A stretch of 64,000 nt of DNA from Apium graveolens. Lineage: Eukaryota; Streptophyta; Magnoliopsida; Apiales; Apiaceae. Within the stretch, counting starts at the first letter, position 1. The number at the start of each line of letters is the position of its first letter. The stretch lies in the NCBI RefSeq assembly GCF_009905375.1, contig NC_133647.1:171102790-171166789 (forward strand), given 5' to 3'. Position numbers and translations under genes: made by a program. This document shows positions 23,652-33,270 of the stretch, piece by piece. The notes under the pieces are model-generated. The model searched no databases, had not been told where the DNA came from, and was given only the letters and a program-made list of their open reading frames with translations.

Positions 23652-25152
23652 TTTTTGTTCTCATGCATCAGACTTTATGATCCGTGTTTACAGATTGTCT
23701 TATCTTCATGTAATATGTGCTTAAATTATAATACATTAAATGCTGATTGTTATTTGATGTGGATCTATATACTCTGATAGTGATTTGAATGTTCTGTGAT
23801 TATTCAATCCAAAGAGGATAACTGTGTTGGATGCTGACCTAGTAGTCTTTAACATACTTGAAATCCCATGTTTGAATTAGTTGTTTATGTGGAAATTCTT
23901 TAACACAAGCAAATTCTGATTTTAAGCTTAGTCAAATTTACTTTGTGTATCTTATTACTAAGTCACAAACTAGATTCTTGCTTCTTATCTGTCAAATTCT
24001 GATGTCAGTAAATCTTAAGGATGAACTAAATGTTGATAAGCCTCACTTATCTGAAGAAAAAAAAAGAAAAGAAAAATTGAAGTCAGGTACTCCTTTGAGA
24101 TCTAGAGTAAATATGTGGAAGGGAAGACCCAAGTGCACTGCTGGTATTAAGTTATATGCATTATAAAAGCAAATAAATTTTTCTTGGTGACTTTTCACAT
24201 TCTCTGATTACTGGAGAAATACTCTGATAATAGCATAAATTCTGATAAGCAGTTGTGACTCATTTACATTGAGGAGCCACTGTGAAAAGGAATTCTAAAA
24301 GATGCATAAAATGAGCAAAAACAGTTGAGATGGACTCATGCACAAATTTATCCTATAGTAGACTTCAAAATTAATGACAGATTTTAAGCATTTTTCTTAG
24401 TAATGCATTATTTCTAAGATGTACTGAAGTTTATCAGACATTAATCTTTATCTGGTATTCTGCTAAATGCACACACTCTCACTCCATATGAATGATGCAA
24501 ATTATTGTGGTGATTAAGTTGTTTTTTGACAAACAGTTAAGTGTCATTTGCATAAATTCTGAGGACAAGTTCTGATGGAAGTTCTGATGATTAAACTCTG
24601 AAGAAACAAGTCAGTATTTTTATGAAGATTCACAGATACAAACATTCACTTTTTGAGTTAAGAAGCCATGTTCTAATGACTGTTCAATTCTGATGTTAGT
24701 CAAGTTCTGATGTAAATCCTGATGGAAACTCTGATGCTTATGTGGCATTATTTATTTACTTGACTTATTTATGGTAAATACTAAAACAGTCATATTTAAT
24801 CAGAATATAATTAGGTGAGATAAAAACTGTCATAATCATTTGGGTTAGTGGTAAACGTGTTTGTCTTAAAAACTCTATGTGCACGGTAATTATTACCTAT
24901 TTCCCGTGCCCACTAACTCCTGCTTTAACTGTTGACTGTTCACATATTTCCAGGTGTAAACTGTCTGCCATACTTCACATGGGTTGTATAAATAAGAAAG
25001 TTAAAAGATTTTACAATCTTTTACCTACTTCTCTCATTCTCTTATCTTTCTTATTTTCTCTCACCCACTAATATTCTCTGAAGCTCTTTTTCATACAGGC
25101 ATTTTATCAAACACCTTGCAAACACTCTTTTCCTCAATTGATTTTTAACAGA
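23652..25152 (+). other. Pol-env spacer of element 2, no gene
   Basis: 1.5 kb of AT-rich DNA with no supported coding region. Short open stretches such as 23945-24166 and 24877-25071 show no family features. It carries many copies of the element's TTCTGAT word (for example near 23918, 23996, 24238, 24571, 24583, 24690 and 24706). A promoter for the env-like gene could lie here, but I cannot point to one. Confidence 0.6.
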
Positions 25153-28100
25153 ATTGGCACCAAAAGACATAGTTTTCAATGGAGCTAAGTTTGTTCCTAA
25201 GAACTACTCAGCTATTCTCTCTAAGGATGAAGCTCCATCAGAACTTCACTTTATCCAAGACTTTTTGTCTCGAAGTGAAATAGGCTATGCACTGACCTAA
25301 CCAGACACATTCTCAAGAACTCAAGTGCTGGAATTCTGGAGGTCAGGAGTGTATGATGATGGTGGTTCCAATGGGTCCCCAAGTATTATCTTTACTACAG
25401 GGAATGATGAGCATGTAGTGACTTAGGCCACAGTTCGACAAGCACTTAATCTGCCAGATAACTGCATTTTTTCCACAGTTGAGGAGCCAGCTCTTTAGCA
25501 GCTAATGGCCAAACTTTGGCAAAGCTTGGGCAACTAAAGAGACCCCACATCAGGAGGGAGTGGAGTTTCTTCTTTGATTGCATTACAAGAACCTTTAAAA
25601 ACAAGTGTTCAAACTTTGATGAAATTCCTATCCTCAGTCAGCAAATTGGGTATGCTCTGATTACTCAATCTCATTTTGATTTTGCTACTGTTGTACTAGG
25701 ATTCATAGGGGATAGGATGACAGAAGATAGAAATACTGTATATTTTGCTAGATTTTGTCAACTTATTTACAGCTTTTGTAACCCTGATACACCCCAATTA
25801 GCAAGTGGGCTGATTTCACCATTTAAACTTGCTAATAGAGCATTTACTGACTTATTATCTGCTGATAATAAGAAAACTGTTTTGAGACCCCTCCAAATTC
25901 CTACATCTGTCAAACAATTTCTGGTAAACTCTAACCCAACCACTTACACTACTAAATTTTATGATGTCCAACCAACTTAACCTTCATCAACACCTACAAC
26001 AACTACACAACCAACCACCTCTCTACCTCAACCAACTCAACCTACCATCAGAACTTACTTCCAACCATCAACTCAATCCCAACAACAACAACAACAACAA
26101 CAACCATTAGCACAATAATCAGACCTTCATCCTCTAGGCCAAAAAGCGCAAAATCTGTTCCTCAACCTCCACAAAAGAGAAGGAAGATGATTCTCAGGGA
26201 TGAAACTGATAGTGAGGTGGAAGCACAAGTTTATGTATCAGAACCTGTGACAGTTGAATCTGAAACTGTGGTTTTTCAGAAAGATATAGAAGCTGAAGGG
26301 TCAACCCATCAGGTAAATGCTGAAGCTCAAAGTTCTGATACTTTGAAGAGGAAAAGAACAGTAAGTACTGATGATAAAGCAACTCCTTCTCTATCAAGGA
26401 GATTGAAGAAAATGAGGGCCAAAAGGCACTTGGCTAAGTCTCCATCTGAGGATACTACTGAAGCTGAGGAAGGGGATTAGGAATCTCTGATCTCATCAAA
26501 ACCTGTGGTAATTGAAGTTCTTCCATCCCCTACTCAAGCTCAAGATCCTGTCTCTCCAATTAAAGCTACAGATAATGCTGATGAACAAGCTGCAAATTCT
26601 GAAATAGATATTCACAATCTGAATATACCAAATGTTCTTTATCTGGAAGCTCCACCTACAGCAGCTCAGATATCTTCAACTCTTCTCCAATCTTAAATGC
26701 TGATGCTGAGATACCATCTACACCAATTATGGATCAAGAACCTGCAGATCAGAATTTAGATGAAGTTGAATCAGAAACTCCTATAGCCTCACATAATGTT
26801 GTGTTATCAGAGGATAATGAGTCTTCTTCAAGTTCTGAAGACAGTGTTTCAGTACATACTCCAGCTCCTGTACTTGGAAAGGAAGCATTGGTCAAGAAAT
26901 TTGTTGAACAAGCTGCACCTGTTTCTTGGGAAGAAACTCACAAGGGAGTTGAGTGGACCAAGAAGTGGAATGAATCAGATTTTATTCCAAGCACCAAAGT
27001 TCTGACAGAGCATAATTCAAAAGCTGATGAGTTATTGTCAAATTCTGATTTCAAGACTCAACTCAAGGTTACAGCTCTGAGTACAAGAAGTCTTCATGGT
27101 CTACATTCCATTACTCATGCTAAGGTTGATACACTAAAGGAAAATGCTGATAAGCTAGATATGTAGATCAAGCTTGACAAGAACAAGTATATCAGACCTA
27201 TACTTGAGAAAATAGAAGTAATTGAGAAAATTCAAGAGAAGCAACAGGCCCAAATCTCTGAGGTCCTGGCTAATCAAGCTTCTCAACAGGCTCAATTGGA
27301 TGAGATCCAATCTTCAGTTAAACTTCTTCTCTCTCTCCTACTACCTGATGATGCCAAAAAGAGGGAGAAGATAGTTAAGTCCAAATGCTCTAATGATCAA
27401 ATACTGAAGAAGAAAGATGATGAAGCTGATGACCAGGGAAACCCAAGAAAGGGTAGAGGTCAAGTTCAAGGTAAAAAGCACAGCAGCAAGGTTTCTTTAA
27501 GGAAACTAATTATTGATGCAAGAAAATCTTCTATTCAAAAGCAGACAAGTTCTGAAGCTGCTCAAACTCAAAATATGATAGCAAGTACTGATACTCAAAA
27601 TCTGATATCAAGTTCTGATGACAAAGCCTGATGTTCTAATACAAGGTAGAAGTCAAGACTCTCAAAAGTTTATGCAAACTTTGAAGCTAAAGGGGAAGCA
27701 GACTACAGTATACTACAAAGATCCCAAGATTCAGACACTTGATGTGGAAATTCCTAGAAGATTATTTCTGAAGCATAATCCAGGAATGGACTTAGAAAAT
27801 CTCAAGGAGGAAGAAGCTAGATTTAAAGCTGAAAAGAAAAATCTAAAGCCAAAAGCTTCTGTTGCAAAGAAACCTCCAAGGCCTAAGGTAAAAGGCATTG
27901 TGATCAAGGAGAAGTCACATACTGAGGCATCAAAGCCCAAAACAAGATCATAATCTGAGATTGATCCCAAAGACAAAGGGAAGGGAAAAGTTGATGAACC
28001 AATCAAGCCACTGGAGATGAAAATTCCTCAAATTTTGATAAAACCGGTGTGCAAAATGGTTCAAGTTACTGATGATACTCTTGCTGAAGATGAAGATGTT

Positions 28101-29066
28101 CAAACTCTACAAAGAAAGAAGATTACTGAAGAATTCAAGACAACCTTTGACAAGGCTCAAGTTGTTCAAAGTGAAGAACTTCAATCTACAACAGAAATAG
28201 CAAGTTCTGATAAAATCATCAATACATCAACCTCTAACAGTGCTCAAGTTAATTTAGACAAGATGGAGGTAGCTGATAAAAAGAAACTTCTGTGGAAAAA
28301 TGTCAAACCATCAGATCCAAAGAAAATCCAATTGCTGTCTACTTTCATGACTATTGGATTAAATGCTAGAGAACCAAGAGACAGGGCTGGACTAGGTTCT
28401 GATGAAGCAAAGATCAAGACAGGAGTTGAAGTTACTACTAGAGATCCATTTCTATTGACTGACAGACCTCTTGAAGATGTTACACAGAAACACCTTGATA
28501 AGGTTATCTTTGTTCAAGTGGTATTGGATGTTCATGATAAGCACAATGTAAAGGAAAATTTGATTCTATTTCTTGAAGATGGAAGGACATATCAGATGTC
28601 ATAATCAGATGTGCTAAACAAATCACTGAAAGAACTTCAATTCTTTCATTACCTTTTAGAGGTAAAGTCTGATATTACCAGGAGATGGTCAAATTTCATA
28701 TTGAAGACCATCAGAGATAAGGCAAGAATTTATGGTTCAAGAGTTACAGAATTTATTCCTAGTATTGTTAAAGATGATGGAAGTGAAACTCCAATAAAGA
28801 AGGATTCTGCTAAGCTTGAAGTGTTACTAAATGAGAAATGTCTGTGCTACAATGAACATTCTTCTCATCCTAGGGTAATAAGACTGAATGATGGTTTAGA
28901 AAGAAACCATATCTCTGCTTTAAGGACTGCAATCTACCAGATTGGAAGTCATAATGAAGAGATTAAGCAAGTCAAGACTACACTCTCTCAAGTTCTGAGG
29001 ATTAAAGAAGAAAAGCTGATATCAAGCTTTGTCAAGAATCATTATGGATTCAGATTGACTCAGTGA
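25153..29066 (+). pseudogene. Env-like (ORF3) region of element 2
   Basis: About 3.9 kb of broken coding DNA downstream of pol, in open stretches 25516-25980, 26187-26480, 26729-27166, 27296-27631, 27618-27953, 28017-28604 and 28611-29066. Early frames read APKDIVFNGAKFVPKNYSAI and ELHFIQDFLSRSEIGYAL. Then come a helical domain (IGYALITQSHFDFATVVLGF), a Gln/Thr/Pro-rich low-complexity part (about 25980-26110), acidic Ser-rich parts, a Lys-rich coiled-coil part, and a C-terminal domain FFHYLLEVKSDITRRWSNFI. Element 4 shows the same order, so the gene is shared. The position and length fit the Sirevirus env-like gene, but I see no convincing signal peptide or membrane anchor, so the envelope role stays unproven. 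Confidence 0.7.
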
Positions 29067-29191
29067 GATTGGTAAAAGCTACAAGGAATGTAAGTTGTAG
29101 TTAGTTATCTAGTTAAACTCTTATTTGCATTTGTACTTAAATGTTTTTAACATCATCAAATTTATTAACTTATATATTTTGCATAATTTAC

Positions 29192-29205
29192 AAGTTGGGG
29201 GAGAT
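29192..29205 (+). other. Polypurine tract of element 2
   Basis: AAGTTGGGGGAGAT directly precedes the 3' LTR TG, the usual start of plus-strand DNA synthesis. Confidence 0.85.
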
Positions 29206-29416
29206 TGTTAGATATATTTGAGATGTCATGTCTAATATGATTCATGTTTTATTTTCAAATCTTAACAAATAGGACATATCAGGACTTATTGAAATCAGGA
29301 CTTACTGGAAGTCAGAATTCAATATCAGAACTTAAGGTCATATCAGAACTTAAGTGCGGGAAGACTTTCATAAACACTGTATTCAACCCCCTTCTATAAT
29401 GTTGTGTGACCTAACA
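29206..29416 (+). repeat. 3' LTR of element 2, internally deleted
   Basis: 211 bp. It matches the first 165 and last 46 bases of the 5' LTR. The 356 bases corresponding to 17615-17970 are missing, including the TATA box. The join has a 2-base overlap (ta), suggesting loss by end joining or template switching. Confidence 0.93.
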
Positions 29417-29421
29417 ATTAA

Positions 29422-30712
29422 CAATGATCTGTGCAGCCTCAGTGTCTGCATCTTCCCTTTGAGAAGATGGTTCTTGTGTGACTGGATGTGTTGCAGTTGC
29501 TAAATCCCTTTAAGACCTAGGTTCTTGTCTACTAACATCCTTGTTAAGAGGCTGAATCTTCTTCTTCTTTATGATGTATCCAACTACTTCTTCACTTCTT
29601 CTTTTCAACTGGCTCTTTGCAGTTTTCTTGTGTTCAACAGTTGCTTCAATTACTGGAAGCTTGTCAAGCAGAGCACTAGCATCAGTAGTTGGCTCCTTGA
29701 TTCCAGTAGTGTCAATCAAGTCATCAGGATTTTGATCAATGGACTGCTTGATTTTTGACAGGGACCCTATTCGCATATGTTCATCTGATTCAGAATCTTC
29801 TTGAATGATCAGTCTTCTTTTCCTAATTGAAAAGCAGTTTTCTTTCTTCTCACTCTCACTCAGTGAGACTTGTTTAGCTTTCTGTCCAGATGTGACAGAT
29901 TTCTTAAACAACCTTTTCTTTATTACAACTGATGTCTTTTGAGAGACAACAGAGGAGGCTAATTTAGAGGCTTGTTGTGTTTACTGTTTGGAAGAAGAAA
30001 TGCTTGGGTTAGAAACAAGATGGGTGATTTCTTGAGTCTTAGCATCAGGAACTGTGACAGAGGTGCCAGCATCAGGATTTGCAGGCACTTGTGTAGGAGT
30101 AGGTCTATTTCTTAACAGAAATTACCTGGCCTCTTTAGGAAGAAAGGGTGGTCCTGAAAATTTGTTCTTTTCATCCCTTTTAATATGATCAGTGATTGCT
30201 TTTTCAGAAATTTGAAAAACAGGGAGTAATTTATCATCATCAAACATAGCATTAGGGCATAGAAAATTGAAAATCAGTTGCAAAAACCTAGTATACCCTA
30301 ATACTCTTGAACCATCTGCTCTCCTAGAAATTATGAACTGTAATATATTATTACCATAATCAAAATTACCAGAGTTAAGAAGAGAGTACCCAATTCTCAG
30401 GGAAGTGGATGGAAGAGCATCAAAGTTTGTTGTCTTATTCAAGAAACATCTACTGATGCAGTCAAAGAAAGAGTTCCACTCTCTTTTTAGTTTGGTCCTG
30501 GCCAGTTTTCTAATGGTTGTGATTACTCCTTAATAGCTTAAAGTCCTGAGCATATCAAACAGCTGCTCAGTGGTATGAGTATCAGGAGTACCATCAAGAG
30601 CAGGCAATCTCAAGGATTGAAACAAAATATCAGCATCAACTTCATTTCTTTGGTCCTTATACTCAAAGGAAAAGCTAGTATGTGTTGGATTTACCACAAC
30701 CATGTTCTATAA
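29422..30712 (-). pseudogene. Env-like region of element 4, N-terminal part
   Basis: Minus-strand open stretches 30122-30442 and 29510-29911. The first reads TSLRIGYSLLNSGNFDYGNNILQF, paralogous to element 2 at 25640-25720. The second is basic and acidic by turns, ending KKKKIQPLNKDVSRQEPRS, and its reading resumes to the left of element 2 at 17449. It starts abruptly next to a truncated RNase H near 30712, without the 1.5 kb spacer seen in element 2. Confidence 0.68.
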
Positions 30713-32142
30713 CAACTGAGCACAGCAACTCCCAACTGCAATATATTCAGCCTCAGCAGTTAAAGTAGAAATAAATTTCTGCTACTTGTTGAACCATGAG
30801 ACTAATATGCCTCCTAGGAACTGACAACTCCCTGATGTACTCTCCCTGTCTATTTTGCATCCAGCAAAATCAGCATATGAATATCCACATAATGCAAAGT
30901 CAGCTTCCCTTGCATACCAAAGTCCAAGTGAAACAGTACCCTTGAGGTATCTGGAAATTTTCTTTACTGCAATAAGATGCGGCTCTCTTGGATTTGCCTG
31001 AAATCTTGCACACAAATGAGTGGAAAACATAATATCTGGCCTTCTAGCAGTTAGGTATAATAGAGAACCAATCATACCTCTGTAGGTTGTTACATCAACT
31101 GCTGTACCTTCATTTGGATCAAGTTTTGTAGTAGTTGCCATAAGAGTACTTGCAGTTGCACTTTCTTGCATCTTAAACCTCTTCAGTAGATTTCTTGTAT
31201 ACTTGGACTGATTGATATAGATGCCACTATCAGTCAGTTTAATCTGCAAGCCTAGGAAGTAGCTCATCTCTCCCATCATACTCATTTGATATCTTGATTG
31301 CATCAACTTTGAAAACTTATCACACAGTGTTTAATTAGTTGATCCAAAAATGATATCATCCGCATAAATTTGGACTAAAAGCAAATCTTTACCTTTATTT
31401 AGATAAAATAGGGTTTTATCTATTGTACCTCTTTTGAATCCACTTTAAAGTACAAACTGAGCAAGGGTTTCATACCATGCTCTAGGTGTTTGCTTCAGTC
31501 CATAGAGTGCTTTATCAAGTCTGTAATCATAGTCAGGATGTTTGAGATCCACAAATCTTGATGGTTGTTCAACATAGACTTATTCTTTAAATTCTCCATT
31601 GAGAAATGCACTGTTGACATCCATTTAGAAGACTTTGAACTTCTTGTGAGCAACATATGCCAAGAAGATTCTGATTGCTTCCAACCTAGCAATAGGAGCA
31701 AATGTCTCATCATAGTCAATGTCTTCCTGTTGAGAGTATCATTTAGCTACCAACCTTGCCTTATTTCTGATGATTGTTCCATCAGAATCAGTCTTATTTC
31801 TAAAGACCCACTTTGTGCCCACAATTGACTAGTTCTTAGGTCTAGGCACCAGCTTCCACACTTCATTTCTTTCAAATTCATTCAATTCTTCTTGCATTGC
31901 CATGACCCAATCTGCATCCTTGAGTGCATCTTCTACTTTTTTTGGCTCTTCTTTTGAAAGTAGATTGTGATATAAACATTCATTTTGAGTTGCACTTCTT
32001 TTCTTTACACCATCATCAGGATTTCCAATAATCAGATCAGGAGTATGACTTTAGTCCATTTTCTGGCACTGGGAAGTGTCCTTCTGGAGCTTGATGCTCC
32101 CCCTTAATTGTATGCCTCTTCAAATGGCACTGGGAAGTGTCC
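30713..32142 (-). pseudogene. Copia pol of element 4: RT and partial RNase H
   Basis: Minus strand. The upstream linker has [15 protein letters not shown] (about 32055-32100), parallel to element 2 at 21970-22000. RT then follows with several stops between 31310 and 31960 and the catalytic YADD at 31355-31366. The open stretch 30782-31306 carries [19 protein letters not shown] and RNase H start motifs (YADFAGCKIDRESTSGS). Reading continues through TAEAEYIAVGSCCAQLL to about 30712 and is then lost. Protease and integrase are absent because the element is cut at 32142. Stops include several TAG/TGA at expected Trp positions. Confidence 0.8.
32065..32142. repeat. 17-bp direct repeat at the truncation point of element 4
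   Basis: ggcactgggaagtgtcc occurs at 32065-32081 and exactly again at 32126-32142, 61 bases apart. The first copy is normal linker sequence (parallel to element 2). The second ends where homology to the element stops. Confidence 0.85.
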
Positions 32143-32480
32143 ATTGATCTAGATCCGAAAAACCGAACTGAAATTTGTGGAACCGAGATTTGATTGTACA
32201 TCCGAGATAAATTATCCAAAATTTAACCGAATCCGAAATGATCCGATCCGAACCGAATTTAGTACATCATAGTCAAATCCGATAATGATCCGGAAAACCG
32301 ATTTGACCCGATTCGTAAATTATCTGAACCGAAAATTTAACCGAAAATTATCCGAAATATCAAATCCGATAATGACTAGAAACCGATAAAATCCGAGTAC
32401 AAAGTTATCCGAACCGAATATAATTTGAAACCAAAAATACCTCAACCGAAAATAATCCAAGAAATATTACTATTATTTTA
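32143..32480. repeat. CCGA-rich degenerate repeat block
   Basis: About 21 CCGA words in some 320 bases, mostly as ATCCGAA, AACCGAA and ATCCGATAATG variants, with no coding frame. It resembles the subterminal region of a hAT-like DNA transposon, but I find no terminal inverted repeat or target duplication, so the element type is unproven. Confidence 0.6.
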
Positions 32481-33159
32481 AACTTATCTAATATTCTAAA
32501 CTAATCTAATATTGATATAATAAGAGAATAAATTATAATGTTGCACTAGGCATAAATTTATATATTTGTTTGTTCTACTAAAATGTCCATTAATTTTGTT
32601 GATACATTTTCTTGCTGTTTTACTTAATTGAAATATATAAATTATGAACATTATGGAATTAATATAATAATACTATTTTCTTGCCTCAATAAGTGGTGGT
32701 TGTTACCTCTATTTGTTATAAAAATCAGTCAATTTTTCAAATTTCTCTAATATAGAAATTTACCGATTTTTTCACATATCTCCGATAAACACCATTACAC
32801 AAAAACATAAACCTTAACATTATTTATAACACTATATATACTATACCCACTATGCATTACTTTGTATAGAAAAGGAAATTATATAAAGTTTGTTCCTTCC
32901 CTTCTAAAAGGCCAAAAGCTAAAACTACTTGTCTTATACAATTATATTTACACAAGATACTAACCATATACATTATAATTGCATATGTGACACACATTTG
33001 TACAAAAATAATTTCACATTTAGTACACCTTGATTCTTGGTCTTGGATTATTCATCAAACACTTTGTTCTGTTTCTAACTTTAGTTTCTTGTTTTGAACA
33101 GTAGCTTCACAATGTGCGTGAAGAGGACGAGATAGTCGATTTCATGAGCCATGTCAGTA
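32481..33159. other. AT-rich spacer downstream of the PLATZ relic
   Basis: About 680 bases of AT-rich DNA without a supported gene. It is the 3' flank of the PLATZ pseudogene (minus strand); part may be its former 3' UTR. Confidence 0.5.
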
Positions 33160-33270
33160 TCAAAAGGGCGTTTGGTGTGAAATTCCCTTTCGTCTACTAG
33201 AACTGTGATGATTGAAAATTGGGGGAGTACCGGGAGAGATACTGTGATGCTCCTCGTCTCCTGAAGTAGA
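33160..33270 (-). pseudogene. PLATZ pseudogene, end of last exon
   Basis: The minus-strand frame ends with SISPGTPPIFNHHSSSRRKG and a TGA at 33160-33162, the conserved C-terminus of plant PLATZ zinc-binding transcription factors. The piece begins right at the target duplication gtaga (33266-33270) of gypsy element A. The preceding part of the same exon lies 13.3 kb away at 46567-46770. The joined frame is continuous across the insertion. Confidence 0.85.

Larger units (their letters stand above)
17450..29416 (+). mobile_element. Sirevirus-like Copia element 2, full-length nested copy
   Basis: A complete 11,967-bp element with 5' LTR 17450-18016, PBS, gag, pol, a 1.5 kb spacer, an env-like region, PPT and 3' LTR 29206-29416. 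The 5-bp duplication attaa flanks both sides (17445-17449 and 29417-29421), so it is a single insertion into the env-like region of element 4. The 3' LTR has lost 356 bp, including the promoter. Gag, pol and env-like all carry stops. The long gag and an extra gene after pol fit the Sirevirus genus. Confidence 0.93.
13617..32142 (-). mobile_element. Sirevirus-like Copia element 4 (minus), interrupted and truncated
   Basis: Read leftward from 32142: linker and pol (RT, part of RNase H), an env-like region split by nested element 2, PPT (14090-14104) and 3' LTR (13617-14089). Its own sequence is 13617-17449 plus 29422-32142. Reading continues smoothly across the insertion: the env-like frame on the right of 29417 joins the frame left of 17449. 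Gag, protease, integrase and the 5' LTR are missing beyond 32142, where a 17-bp direct repeat marks the break. The C-terminal RNase H and the pol-env spacer also appear deleted near 30712. Confidence 0.82.
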
